Assembly: GCA_026874595.1 (NCBI GenBank)
Contig: CM049317.1
Coordinates: 9,396,382 to 9,460,381, forward strand
Length of the DNA: 64,000 nt
DNA from: Sipunculus nudus
Taxonomy: Eukaryota > Annelida > Sipuncula > Golfingiida > Sipunculidae
Reading direction: 5' to 3'
The notes under the pieces were generated by a model. It saw only the letters and a program-made list of their open reading frames with translations. It was not told where the DNA came from and did no database searches. Made by a program: the position numbers and the translations under genes. The first letter of the stretch is position 1. Every line of letters starts with the position of its first letter. Shown one piece after another: positions 20,185-35,800 of the stretch.

Positions 20185-20270
20185 CAGTGAAACTCCTCTA
20201 AGCCAGACACTCAAGGGACTGTTTGATATTGCCGGATTAATGAGTTGTCCTGTTTAGAGGAGTTTGGCTT
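20185..20270. mobile_element. CAGTGAAAC-type MITE remnant with hairpin
   Basis: TACAGTGAAACTCCTCTAAG begins the fragment. AAACTCCTCTAA (20190-20201) pairs perfectly with TTAGAGGAGTTT (20254-20265). The terminus resembles pogo/Tigger-like elements. Confidence 0.45.
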
Positions 20271-20746
20271 ATTGCTTCAATTCTTTATTTTATGTTTCTG
20301 ATATTCTCTGTTTTAATCATGTTTACACTTAATTTAAAATACATAAATTTTATTTTAGTCATTTTCAAAATAGCTTAAATATGCATTTGTAATTTATAAG
20401 ATATAATTATTAAAAAAGGGAAAGACAAACACTTTCTTTCTCTCTTTCAACTTCATCAGCTAGACCTCATACATTAATATAGGCAGTTTCACTTGGACTG
20501 ACCATGCTTCATCTTCATGGATGCATAGTTCATGGATGGTTGCACTAGGTATATTGAAGATTGGTTATTGACAGCATCCAGACAGCATGATAGTTTGTTA
20601 AAATTAGTCTTCACAATGCATTCACTATAACAAAGTGCAAACTGTTGCTAACTAGTTATAGCTCCCTGGGCATAATCTTAATTAGTTTATATTTTATGTT
20701 GTCATCTGTTTTCCACTTTGTGCAAATCTTTTCTTTCCCTCTGTAG

Positions 20747-20873
20747 AGGTGACATGGCTGAAGGCTACACCATTCCTGACTGTGACCATGAGGTCGCTCG
20801 GCTGTTACAGGAGGAAGAAGATCTGAGACGGGAGAAAGAGGATCAGCTGCTGGCTAAACTTTACCAGGACCAG
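20747..20873 (+). CDS. Exon 1 of the coding region (ATG at 20754)
   Basis: The acceptor TTCTTTCCCTCTGTAG ends at 20746. The ATG at 20754 starts 40 codons with phase-0 end, and the donor is CAG|GTGAGA at 20874. It encodes the MIU-like helix. The frame is also open upstream of the ATG within the exon (GGT GAC), so a start in an earlier exon is possible. Confidence 0.85.
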
Positions 20874-23800
20874 GTGAGAATACAGAGAAAAATACTACCA
20901 TCTGCTGGCTAAACTTTACCAGGACCAGGTGAGAATACAGAGAAAAATATTACCAATAGGACCGGGTGAGAATATAGAAATAATGCTACCAGTCGGACCA
21001 GGTCAGAATACAAAATATTACTACCAACGGGAAACTCTGAGAATATGAAAAAAATAATACCAATAGAACCAGGTGAGAATATAGAAAAAATACTACAAAT
21101 ATGACCAGGTGAGAAATTAGAACAAATATTACCAGTAAGACCAGGTGAGAATATAGAAAAAGCAACAGCTAACACTGGAACTTTATCTTTCTGTAAGGAG
21201 GGAGAATACAGACACACATGGATTTAACAAAAACTAATTAATTATCACTGGTAATAATATTTAGGGGTAACTATGTTGTAATAAGTTAGAATATTTGCAA
21301 ACTGGATATAATGATCACCTGTAATAAGGGACAATTAAAAGTTAGAATATTTTCAAACTGGATTTAATCAAATCTGTAATGAAGGTATATTAAGGTCATC
21401 TCATGGATATTATGGATATCTGACATAAGTTTGCATTTATTTTATACCATTCAGAATACAAACAAATGTACATATTATTTAAGACCTGTCATGTGTGAAA
21501 AAAAACATATCTCTTTACATATAGAGTGCTGATGATGCAGAAACTGTGCACTCTCCATCACCTGTGGCTGAACTTCCTCAAAAGATACCTGTCAAGACAT
21601 ATCCTCTAGTCAGTCCACCCCAGGGAGATAATTGTGAAACCATTGATGCTCTCCTTGCCTCTGCCTTACAGGTTTGTCATATATAGTGGAACCTGTCTGA
21701 AAGACCATCTATCTAATAAGGCCACCTGCCAACTAAGACAATCCTTGAATAAACCAAACACATTCACAATGGTTATAATTGACCTGTCTATTGAGACGAC
21801 CTGTGAATAAAGATCACTTTTGGCCAGTCCCATTGGTGGTCTCATAACCCAGGTTTCACTGTATTTTGTATACAGTGGTTGGCTTTAAATAAGTGAGGTT
21901 ATAATCACAGTTTTTACTTTTTTAATGTTTTGTGAGGTGTCTATATTTGTGATTACAATAATGAAATAACCAACATGGAGTATATATCTATAATTATGTA
22001 TATTTTTTTTATTTCCCTGCAAAATCTTAACAATTTGATGGGAGACCCAGTGTATCATCCTATACATTGAAATCCCTAGTCTTTATTAGTAGATATATTA
22101 AGTCTATAATAGTTACAAAATCAGTTTTTGATTTACAGGTAACATAAAATTATGCTCTTTACCTAGTATCAATCTTTATAATAAAATCAGGAGCAGCTTG
22201 ACCTGGAGTACGCACTGAAGTTGGCCGAAGATGAAAATGTAAAATCTGGTAAAGATTATGAAGAGGAGCATGCCAAGTATAACAAGGAGTGTCAGGGAAG
22301 CTCCAGTAACCACCAGGCAAGAGGTGCAAGAAACAGGGGCAGGAATTCAGGTAGAGAAAAATGAACTACCATAAATTCCCCAATGCAAGCCACACATCTA
22401 GTAGCAAAACTCACAGCATACTGGTGCTGCCTGTGGTATAATGTTGAGCTGTATGATAATTATTGGTGTATGAGTAGTTGTATCACAGACTGAACAAATA
22501 CTTTGCTTTTAGCACAGTCTTAACAACCACTACCAATCGGGGAAAAAATGACCGGTCTCAAGATTTTTAGCAAAGTTGGTATATCCAAAGTTCTTTGATA
22601 GCTTCAGTTTGTTGGTAGATACATGGTGCCATCTACAATGTTTTTTTAGCTCAGCTGACTTTCAGTCATGCTGGGCTATAGCGATGGGTCTTTGTCCGTC
22701 ATTCTTCCGTCTGTCTGTCCGGCTGTCTGTTAGCAGGGCACAAATCATAACCCAAGGGGCTAGGGCCATGAACCCTATGCAGTCTTAGAGGTTCTAAAAA
22801 GATCTCCGTGCAAACCTGAAATTAGGTCACTGCGACCTATATTTTCGAAGACACCCCCCAGAAATAATTCTTTTAGCCAAAATTTTCATCCCAAACCTTC
22901 CATCTTTCACATACAGCTCACCTTCCATCAGGGGAAGAACCATAATTATTTTGAGGTCCAAAGGTCAAGGTCACAGAACCAATTTTTTTTAAAAGCCTGT
23001 GGATACATTTTAAGCCAAACCTTTCATCCCAATTCTTTGATCTTTCACATATAGCTCACCTACTAAGTGGGAGAAGAATCCTATAGATGTTGAGGTCACA
23101 AGGTCAAAGGTCAGGGTCACAGGATCCACTTCTTTGAAAAGGTTGTGGACACATTTCAAGCTAGACCTTTCATTCCAAACCTTTCAGCCCTGATATTGCT
23201 TCTCTGCCAACAGGTGAAAAGACCTGTTGATTTTGAGGTCAAAGGTCAAGTTCACAGCACCCTCTTCTTGCGTGGAGTCATTTTCAGGCAAACTTTTCAA
23301 TCTATACTTTCCATCTGTCATATATGGCTTACCTACCAATAGGGGAAAAAGCCTATTGATGTTGAGTTCAAAAGGTCAAAGGTCAAGGTCACAGTATTGT
23401 TCTAAATGCTTGTGACCATATTTCAAGTGAAACTGTTCAACCCAAACCTTCAGTCTTTCACATATGCCACATCTATGCATCACTGAATGTGATTCAAACT
23501 TCATATTTATGGGTCTTTTTTTCTCAGCTGGTCAGGAGGTTAAAGGTTGCAGGTCTAAGTTATTCACTCATTGGTTGCCAAGTAATTACACCCGGCCAGA
23601 TGTAAGTGGTTAGTAGTTACCCATCATTTAGAAAGAATCCAGTTGATATGTGGGCAAAAGGCCAAGGTCATAGGTCAGGGATGTTCACAATAACATATTT
23701 TGTAGACCATCTCTATTTTTTTTGTACATATAACCATTGGTTATGGTACATCTCACTGTGTGGCTGTAATTGTGAGTGATGCTGGTGACATATGACTCTC

Positions 23801-26800
23801 TTTTGTATCAGCCTGTTAAGTGATAAGGCTGAGTGATAAATACGTCGTTACTGCATAACAAAAACACTGTTGCTGGAATGCTTCAGCAAGCCTTTAAGAC
23901 TGTGAGAGTATAGTATTAAGATTTAGCTACTTATTTATAAGATGATGGGAACATTTTGCAGTTCATTTTATGGAATCCTAGCAATAAACTTAGTTTCCTA
24001 GATATCTGAATATTTTTATATAAATCACCAGATATAAAAGCAAATGTTTGTTCTCATAATATGTGGATGTGTACCTGGATTTAGGATGGCTTTTTTTTAT
24101 TACAAGACCTTTAGTCATGCTTTTTGCATTTCTTTTCTTTCAGGTTTTGCAGTTTACCTACCCTGCTGATCCCATAGAAAACTGAAAAGCAGAGTGATAA
24201 CAAAAAATATTGGAATTTCACTTTTTACATTTGCATATCTATAAATCTAATATGAGGGCCTGAAAATGCCTTTTTAGCTCAGCTGACTATAAGTCATCTG
24301 AGCTATAGTCGTGGTCCATTGTCCGTCATCCGTCCGTCTGTCCGTCCGTCCGTCCGTCCGTCCGTAGATGTGGCACGTTTTGAAACCGTAAGACCTAGGA
24401 TTCCAAAATTCAGCATAATGTTAGATGTCCCCAAGATCTCCTACCAAGCCGAAAACTGGGTCTTTGCGACTTCGTTCCTTTGAGAAATTAAGGAAAAACC
24501 TCAATTTTTTATTAAAATCCTATTTTCACACTTCAGGACTGCCTAATATCAAAACCACTCATCTGTTTTTCCTCATATTTACCATAAATATTCTTCCATA
24601 TAGTTCCTATGTACATGCCAGAAATTAAGTCTGTTAAGTATAAATTCTTTAAGTTATGGGCCCAAACATAATGGACTTTGTAAAAAATCAGGAAAAATAT
24701 TTACTCACTTAACATGAAAAATTTTGAAACTAGAGTCTATTTTCCCAAGTATATAACTATGTTTAATTAAGATTCAATTGCTTACCAAAATTAGATCTGA
24801 ATTTTGTAAATTTTTTAAGTAATTAGCATAAAAATAAAATCAGTACCTTAAATTTTGCCCAACTTTGACCATGGCACGTTTTTTTCCTGTAAGTACCATT
24901 GATTTAATTTTCACAGCATGTAAACATAAATATTTAATTTGTTTAAATCTGAAATTTGGAAATAAAAGCTTGAAAATTAAGCTAGTTATTGATTTTTTTC
25001 TTGAGGCTCTATTGTAGTCATTTGCTTTGATTAGAGGTTACAGATGCAGGGTCCCACTCCAGGTCACTGGAAGTCAGCTATGCCAGGGTTTCTGATTTGT
25101 TACAGTCACTGGGGGAGATCCCCTGCTGTGACAGGTGTACAGTTATTCTCATATCACCACCCCCAATATCACCCCCCCCCCCCCCCCCCCCCCCCGCAAA
25201 CCCAACCCACCAAGTGTTATGCAGTATTGTTATTGTTTTCACTATATCTCCTTAATTGTATTGCTGTTTCCACTCTAATATGCAAAAACTTTCCTTGAAA
25301 AAGTAATTCAAAGTGTTATCCAGAAGATGCAATGTTGTGTAATGTAGCATTTTTAAAGAAATCATTTTTCTTTTAAATCATTTTACCAATCATAATGGAA
25401 CCCATCAGTATGCTTAAATTATGATAAAATATGAAGCACATTATGGATAAATAAAGACACAATTAAAAATTGTGAAATCTTAATCAAGTATTTTTTTTAG
25501 ATCTTTATTGTTTTGCAGATTTAATAGATATATTTTTGTGGTAAAAAATAAATAAACATTTGTATGCATGATGTGGTGTTATCTGACAAGATTGAGATTT
25601 ATGATGATGCAATTGAGAATTATGAATCAACTTTTATATTCAGATATATATGTTATATTGAAAATGTATAGATATATAAACTTAAATTTAAAAAAAAAAT
25701 TGATGTGATAAAAAAATGAGGATTTATTACAAACATTTGTTCATTATTTTCCTGCATCAGCAGAATTTGAGATCAGGCTTTGTTTGCCATGTTTTATGTT
25801 GTTAATTAGTTATATTTCAACTGTATACATTTCATAAAAAAAAAACATATATTTAATAATATATATTATACAAAAAAAAGATTCGATTGAACAAATGTTT
25901 AAACTACTGAAATGTCAACAGTTAATCGAAAAGCCAACTAATGATCATGGTAATTGTACAGATCATTTGTTCACAAACTGCTCACATGCTTCAGTTTCAA
26001 CATTAGGAAACACATGGTCAGGTCACAAAATATTATTTGCAACAATTTCTTGCTCATCAATACAAACCAATCATATAAACCAACCATGGCCTTTATTACC
26101 TCTTCCTCTTACACTTTATCTCCATTTGATTTTATTTTAGATTTTTACCTTCAAGGTTAATGTCAGCTGAGCACAGTGACCCATAGGTCCCTTGTTAATT
26201 GTTTTGGACATTCATTACTGTAACATCCTTTGGAGAATTTGCTACAAGTTTGGTCTCTTATTGGAGAATGTGTGATATCAAAAGTCAGAATTGTCAGAAA
26301 TCCATTATGTCTGCCAGTTAGCCACCTTAGAAATTCTTTTGTCAGTGCAGTTTCAGTGATTTTCAGCTCAGCTGACTTTTAGTCATGCTGTGCTATAGCG
26401 ATGGGTCTTTGTCAGTCGTCCTTCCGTCTGTCCGTCCGGCCAGCCGTCCGGTCGTTAGCAGGGCACAAACTGTAACTGTAAAGGCTAGATACATGAACCC
26501 TATGCAGTCTTAGAGGTTCTAAAAAGATCTCCTTGCAGATCTGAAATTAGGTCACTGTGACCTATATTCTCTGAGTTACAGGGTGTGATTGCACCTCCCA
26601 GAATTAATTCGTATAGCCAAAATAATCCTCCCAAACCTTACATGTCAATAGAGGAACAAACCTTTTGATATTTAGGTCTTAGGGTCAAAGGTCAATGTCA
26701 CAGGACCAGCTTCTTGAAAAAAGTTGTGGATGCATTTAAAAATCAGACTTTTCATCCCAAACCTTCCATCTTCCAAGTATGGTCAGATACCATATGGTAT

Positions 26801-29800
26801 ACCATCAGGCTTTAAATACAGGTCATGCTTGTCAGCTGAGTGTCATGACCCATGGGTCACTTGTTTTTTTTTTTTTCATTTTTACTTAGTTCAACTCTCC
26901 CATCACTGCTACCTAAACAGCTAGTTTGAGCAACAAAACTAAAAAAAATAACAAATACTTTTGTTTTCAGGGTTTGCAAGTGCATAGATATAAACCATTG
27001 GAGAGAGTCACCCCCATTGGAGGTTATAATATGTACTTCATAGTGACCTTGACCTGGACCTTTTATTGGTCCATATTTGGTTAAAAAAAAACCCTGCAAA
27101 ATATAGTTATTAAAATTTAGTTGATAGTAATGTTTGTCCCTAGGAACACCCCTAATTTTATCAATAAACAACCACTGAACCCAGACCTACAGCCATTATA
27201 AACATTTCTCCCAACAGGTGGTAGTCCTATTGAATTATGACTGGTAATTGCTCTGCAGGGGGATCAAGAGCGGGGCAGTGGAATGGGAGGCAGACTAACA
27301 GCTGGGACAAGGAACATAATGGGGAGGGAGAAGATAGTCAAGGTCGTACTGAGACTGACGGAGCAGGGATTAGACCAAGAGGGCTGAGAGGGGACAGTAA
27401 GTCAGGCCAACACCACAAAATTATTGCTATAAAATACCTCTTGACCACAGATGGAAGGTGCCTTGAGAAGAATTGATATAAAAAGAAGCCTCTCCTTACA
27501 GACACCTCTCTGTTACATACACCACACTGTAACAGACACCTCTCTATTACAGACATCTTTCTTACATATACCCAGGGATTGTAATACTTTGAAATTTTTA
27601 CCTCTGTAATGGAAAGATATTAAAACAGGTTTGCCTTTTCACAGAAAAAAATGCCTTTCCTATAATCATATCAAACATTAAGTCACACTCTGTGGAGTGT
27701 TTGCCTGACCTGCCATCTTATATGCAATCCTACATGCATACTAAAATATATGAATGTTTTCAATAGTAACTCTGTTATATAAGTTTAATGATTGTGCAGT
27801 GAAAAAAATTAAGGAATATATGGGAGATAGAGGCCTTAATGCTGGAATATATTAGAAATTTTAGACTATTTTTTAGGAAAATATAAGAATTTAATATAGA
27901 GAGATGGTGGAACACCACCTGTAATTTTGTGTCATGTGTGTTTTAACTTATCAGCTGCTGATGAGGAAAAGATCTGGGTGTTCACCTTTCTTACAGACTG
28001 ATACAAAATGAAAAATGCCTTTCTGTGCATGTGTTTGCCTGTCTGAGACAGGCAGAAAGGCATTATTTCAACCCCTGTAATCCTGTCTATTATTGGCATA
28101 TCACTGTTACAGACCCTCATCTATTACAAGCACCTCTCTGTTACTAATATCATTGTAAAAGTCACCTCTCATTACAGACATGCTTACCACTTTAACAGAC
28201 ATCTATTACAGACACCTGCCTATTACAGACACCTCTCTGCTACAGACATCTCTATCACATTCACCTGTCAAATACAGGCATACCACTTTAACAGACATCT
28301 ATTACAGACACCTGCCTATTACAGACACCTCTCTGCTACAGACATCTCTATCACATTCACCTGTCAAATACAGGCATACCACTTTAACAGACATCTATTA
28401 CAGACACCTGCCTATTACAGACACCTCTCTGCTACAGACATCTCTATCACATTCATCTGTAGAATACAGGCATACCACTTTAACAGACATCTATTACAGA
28501 CACCTGCCTATTACAGACACCTCTCTGCTACAGAAATCTCTATCACATTCACCTGTAGAATACAGGCATACCACTTTAACAGACATCTATTACAGACACC
28601 TGCCTTTTACAGACACCTCTCTGATACAGACATCTCTATCACATTCACCTGTCGAATACAGGCATACCACTTTAACAGACACCTATTACAGACACCTGCC
28701 TATTACAGACACGTCTCTGCTACAGACATCTCTATCACATTCACCTGTCAAATACAGGCATACCACTTTAACAGACACCTATTACAGACACCTGCCTATT
28801 ACAGACACCTCTCTACTACAGACATCTCTCTATTACAGACACCTGCCTATTACAGACACCTCTCTGCTACAGACATCTCTCTATTACAGACACCTGCCTT
28901 TTACAGACACCTCTCTGCTACAGACATCTCTATCACATTCACCTGTTGAATACAGGCATACCACTTTAACAGACAACTATTACAGACACCTGCCTATTAC
29001 AGACACCTCTCTGCTACAGACATCTCTCTATTACAGACACCTGCCTTTTACAGACACCTCTCTGCTACAGACATCTCTCTATTACAGACACCTGCCTTTT
29101 ACAGACACCTCTCTGCTACAGACATCTCTATCACATTCACCTGTTGAATACAGGCATACCACTTTAACAGACAACTATTACAGACACCTGCCTATTACAG
29201 ACACCTCTCTGCTACAGACATCTCTCTATTAAAGTGGTATCACATATGACTGTAACAGACAGGTGAATGTGGCATATCACTTTAACAGACATCTATTACA
29301 GACACCTGCCTATTACAGACATCTCTCTGATACAGACATCTCTATCACATTCACCTGTTGAATACAGGCATACCACTTTAACAGACATCTATTACAGACA
29401 CCTGCCTATTACAGACATCTCTCTGATACAGACATCTCTATCACATTCACCTGTTGAATACAGGCATACCACTTTAACAGACATCTATTACAGACACCTG
29501 CCTATTACAGACACCTCTCTGCTACAGACATCTCTATCACATTCACCTGTCTATTACAGGCATACCACTTTAACAGACATCTATCACAGACACCTGCCTA
29601 TTACAGACACCTCTCTGCTACAGACATCTCTATCACATTCACCTGTCTATTACAGGCATACCACTTTAACAGACATCTATCACAGACACCTGCCTATTAC
29701 AGACACCTCTCTGCTACAGACATCTCTATCACATTCACCTGTTGAATACAGGCATACCACTTTAACAGACATCTATTACAGACACCTGCCTATTACTGAC

Positions 29801-32800
29801 ATCTCTCTGCTACAGACATCTCTATCACATTCACCTGTTGAATACAGGCATACCACTTTAACAGACATCTATTACAGACACCTGCCTATTACAGACATCT
29901 CTCTGCTACAGACATCTCTATCACATTCACCTGTCAAATACAGGCATACCACTTTAACAGACATCTATTACAGACACCTGCCTATTACAGACACCTCTCT
30001 GCTATAGACATCTCTATCACATTCACCTGTTGAATACAGGCATACCACTTTAACAGACATCCATTACAGACACCTGCCTATTACAGACACCTCTCTGCTA
30101 CAGATATCTCTATCACATTCACCTGTCTATTACAGGCATACCACTTTAACAGACATCTATTACAGACACCTGCCTATTACAGACACCTCTCTGCTACAGA
30201 CATCTCTATCACATTCACCTGTCGAATACAGGCATACCACTTTAACAGACATCTATAACAGACACCTCACTGCTACAGACATCTCTATCACATTCACCTG
30301 TCGAATACAGGCATACCACTTTAACAGACATCTATTACAGACACCTGCCTATTACAGACATCTCTCTGCTACAGACATCTCTATCACATTCACCTGTTGA
30401 ATACAGGCATACCACTTTAACAGACATCTATTACAGACACCTGCCTATTACAGACACCTCTCTGCTACAGACATCTCTATCATATTTACCTGTTGAAAAC
30501 AGGCATACCACTTGAACAGACATCTATTACAGAAACCTGCCTATTACAGACATCTCTCTCCTACAGACATATCCATCCCATTCACTTGTCGAATACAGGC
30601 ATACCACTTTAACAGACACCTATTACAGACACCTGCCTATTACAGACACCTCTCTGCTACAGACATCTCTATCACATTCACCTGTCGAATACAGGCATAC
30701 CACTTTAACAGACATCTATCACAGACACCTGCCTATTACAGACACTTCTCTGCTACAGACATTTCTATCACATTCACGTGTCAAATACAGGCATACCACT
30801 TTAACAGACATCTATTACAGACACCTGCCTATTACAGACACCTCTCTGCTACAGACATCTCTCTATTACAGACACCTGCCTTTTACAGACACCTCTCTAC
30901 TACAGACATCTCTATCACATTCACATGTCAAATACAGGCATACCACTTTAACAGACATCTATCACAGACACCTGCCTGTTACAGACATCTCTCTGCTACA
31001 GACAACTCTATCACATTCACCTGTCTATTACAGGCATACCACTTTAACAGACATCTATAACAGACACCTGCCTATTACAGACACCTCTCTGCTACAGACA
31101 TCTCTATCACATTCACATGTTGAATACAGGCATATCACTTTAACAGACATCTATTACAGACACCTGCCTATTACAGACATCTCTCTGATACAGACATCTC
31201 TATCACATTCACCTGTTGAATACAGGCATACCACTTTAACAGACACCTGCCTATTACAGACACCTGCCTATTACAGACACCTCTCTGCTACAGACATCTC
31301 TATCACATTCACCTGTCGAATACAGGCATACCACTTTAACAGACATCTATTACAGACACCTGCCTATTACAGACACCTGCCTATTACAGACATCTCTCTG
31401 CTACAGACTCCTCTATCACATTCACCTGTTGAATACAGGCATACCACTTTAACAGACACCTATTACAGACACCTGCCTATTACAGACACCTCATTGCTAC
31501 AGATATCTCTATCACATTCACCTTTCGAATACAGGCATACCACTTTAACAGACATCTATTACAGACACCTGCCTATTACAGACACCTCTTTGCTACAGAC
31601 ATCTCTATCACATTCACCTGTTGAATACAGGCATACCACTTTAACAGACACCTATTACAGACACCTGCCTATTACAGACACCTCTCTGCTACAGATATCT
31701 CTATCACATTCACCTGTCTATTACAGGCATACCTCTTTAACAGACATCTATAACAGACACCAGCCTATTACAGACACCTCTCTGCTACAGACATCTCTAT
31801 TACATTCACCTGTTGAATACAGGCATACCACTTTAACAGACATCTATTACAGACACCTGCCTATTACAGACATCTCTCTGCTACAGACATCTCTATCACA
31901 TTCACCTGTCAAATACAGGCATACCACTTTAACAGACATCTATTACAGACACCTGCCTATTACAGACACCTCTCTGCTACAGACATCTCTATCACATTCA
32001 CCTGTTGAATACAGGCATACCACTTTAACAGACATCCATTACAGACACCAGCCTATTACAGACACCTCTCTGCTACAGATATCTCTATCACATTCACCTG
32101 TCTATTACAGGCATACCACTTTAACAGACATCTATTACAGACACCTGCCTATTACAGACACCTCTCTGCTACAGATATCTCTATCACATTCACCTGTCTA
32201 TTACAGGCTTACCTCTTTAACAGACATCTATAACAGACACCTGCCTATTACAGACACCTCTCTGCTACAGACATCTCTATTACATTCACCTGTTGAATAC
32301 AGGCATACCACTTTAACAGACATCTATTACAGACACCTGCCTATTACAGACATCTCTCTGCTACAGACATCTCTATCACATTCACCTGTCAAATACAGGC
32401 ATACCACTTTAACAGACATCTATTACAGACACCTGCCTATTACAGACACCTCTCTGCTACAGACATCTCTATCACATTCACCTGTTGAATACAGGCATAC
32501 CACTTTAACAGACATCCATTACAGACACCTGCCTATTACAGACACCTCTCTGCTACAGATATCTCTATCACATTCACCTGTCTGTTACAGGCATACCACT
32601 TTAACAGACATCTATTACAGACACCTGCCTATTACAGACACCTCTCTGCTACAGACATCTCTATCACATTCACCTGTCGAATACAGGCATACCACTTTAA
32701 CAGACATCTATAACAGACACCTGCCTATTACAGACACCTCACTGTTACAGACATCTCTATCACATTCACCTGTCGAATACAGGCATACCACTTTAACAGA

Positions 32801-35800
32801 CATCTATTACAGACACCTGCCTATTACAGACATCTCTCTGCTACAGACATCTCTATCACATTCACCTGTTGAATACAGGCATACCACTTTAACAGACATC
32901 TATTACAGACACCTGCCTATTACAGACACCTCTCTGCTACAGACATCTCTATCACTTTCACCTGTCTATTACAGGCATACCACTTTAACAGACATCTATC
33001 ACAGACACCTGCCTATTACAGACACCTCTCTGCTACAGACATCTCTATCACATTCACCTGTCGAATACCGGCATACCACTTTAACAGACATCTATTACAG
33101 ACACCTGCCTATTACAGACATCTCTCTGCTACAGACATCTCTTTTACATTCACCTGTCGAATACAGGCATACCACTTTAGCAGACACCTATTACAGACAC
33201 CTGCCTATTACAGACATCTCTCTGCTACAGACATCTCTATCACATTCACCTGTTGAATACAGGCATACCACTTTAACAGACACCTTTTACAGACACCTGC
33301 CTATTACAGACACCTCTCTGCTACAGACATCTCAATGACATTCACCTGTCAAATACAGGCATACCACTTTAACAGACATCTATTACAGACACCTGCCTAT
33401 TACAGACACCCCTCAGCTACAGACATCTCTATCACATTCACCTGTTGAATACAGGCATACCACTTTAACAGACATCTATTACAGACACCTGCCTATTACA
33501 GACACCTCTCTGCTACAGACATCTCTATCACATTCACCTGTCGAATACAGGCATACCACTTAAAGAGACATCTATTACAGACACCTGCCTATTACAGACA
33601 CCTATCTGCTACAGACATCTCTATCACATTCACCTGTTGAATACAGGCATACCACTTTAACAGACATCTATTACAGACACCTGCCTATTACAGACATTTC
33701 TCTGCTACAGACATCTCTATCACATTCACCTGTTGAATACAGGCATACCACTTTAACAGACATCTATTACAGACACCTGCCTATTTCAGACATCTCTCTG
33801 CTACAGACATCTCTATTACATTCACCTGTTGAATACAGGCATACCACTTTAACAGACATCTATTACAGACACCTGCCTATTACAGACACCTCTCTGCTAC
33901 AGACATCTATTTCACATTCACCTGTCTATAACAGGCATACCACTTTAACAGACATCTGTAACAGACACCTGCCTATTACAGACACCTGCCTTTTACAGAC
34001 ACCTCTCTGCTACAGACATCTCTTTCACATTCACCTGTCTATTACAGGCACACCACTTTAACAGACATCTATTACAGGCACCTGCCTATAACAGACACCT
34101 GCCTATTACAGACACCTCTCTGCTACAGACATCTCTATCACATTCACCTGTCTATTACAGGCATACAACATTAACAGACATCTATTACAGACACCTGCCT
34201 ATTACAGACACCTCTCTGCTACAGACATCTCTCTCACATTATCCTGTCTATTACAGGCACACCACTTTAACAGACATCTATTACAGACACCTGCGTATTA
34301 CGACACCTCTCTGCTACAGACATCTGTATCACATTAACCTGTCGAATACAGGCATACCACTTTAACAGACATCTATTACAGACACCTGCCTATTACAGAC
34401 ACCTCTCTGCTACAGACATCTCTATCACATTAACCTGTCGAATACAGGCATACCACTTTAACAGACATCTATCACAGACACCTGCCTATTACAGACACCT
34501 CTCTGCTACAGACATCTCTATCACATTCACCTGTCTATTACAGGCATTCCACTTTAACAGACACCTATTACAGACACCTGCCTATTACAGACACCTCTCT
34601 GCTACAGACATCTCAATGACATTCACCTGTCAAATACAGGCATACCACTTTAACAGACATCTATCACAGACACCTGTCTATTACAGACACCTCTCTGCTA
34701 CAGACATCTCTATCACATTCACCTGTCGAATACAGGCATACCACTTTAACAGACATCTATTACAGACACCTGCCTATTACAGACACCTCTCTGCTACAGA
34801 CATCTCTATCACATTAACCTGTCGAATACAGGCATACCACTTTAACAGACATCTATCACAGACACCTGCCTATTACAGACACCTCTCTGCTACAGACATC
34901 TCTATCACATTTACCTGTAGAATACAGGCATACCACTTTAACAGACACCTTTTACAGACACCTGCCTATTACAGACACCTCTCTGCTACAGACATCTCAA
35001 TGACATTCACCTGTCAAATACAGGCATACCACTTTAACAGACATCTATCACAGACACCTGTCTATTACAGACACCTCTCTGCTACAGACATCTCTATCAC
35101 ATTCACCTGTCGAATACAGGCATACCACTTTAATAGACATCTATTACAGACACCTGCCTATTACAGACATCTCTCTGCTACAGACATCTCTTTTACATTC
35201 ACCTGTCAAATACAGGCATACCACTTTAGCAGACACCTATTACAGACACCTGCCTATTACAGACATCTCTCTGCTACAGACATCTCTATCACATTCACCT
35301 GTTGAATACAGGCATACCACTTTAACAGACACCTTTTACAGACACCTGCCTATTACAGACACCTCTCTGCTACAGACATCTCAATGACATTCACCTGTCA
35401 AATACAGGCATACCACTTTAACAGACATCTATTACAGACACCTGCCTATTACAGACACCTCTCTGCTACAGACATCTCTATCACATTCACCTGTCGAATA
35501 CAGGCATACCACTTTAAGAGACATCTATTACAGACACCTGCCTATTACAGACACCTATCTGCTACAGACATCTCTATCACATTCACCTGTCGAATACAGG
35601 CATACCACTTTAAGAGACATCTATTACAGACACCTGCCTATTACAGACATCTCTCTGCTACAGACATCTCTATCACATTCACCTGTTGAATACAGGCATA
35701 CCACTTTAACAGACACCTTTTACAGACACCTGCCTATTACAGACACCTCTCTGCTACAGACATCTCAATGACATTCACCTGTTGAATACAGGCATACCAC

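Noticed and set aside
27211-27240. Alternative start of exon 4 at the CCCAACAG acceptor
   Set aside because: In the phase set by exon 3 it meets a TGA after seven codons; the acceptor at 27258 keeps the frame open.
28180-35689. Long open reading frames (up to 614 codons) with a 32-residue repeat
   Set aside because: They lie wholly in the 96-bp satellite. Since 96 is divisible by three, any stop-free frame stays open. Frames change at indels, there is no splice or start context, and the flanking repeats have stops.
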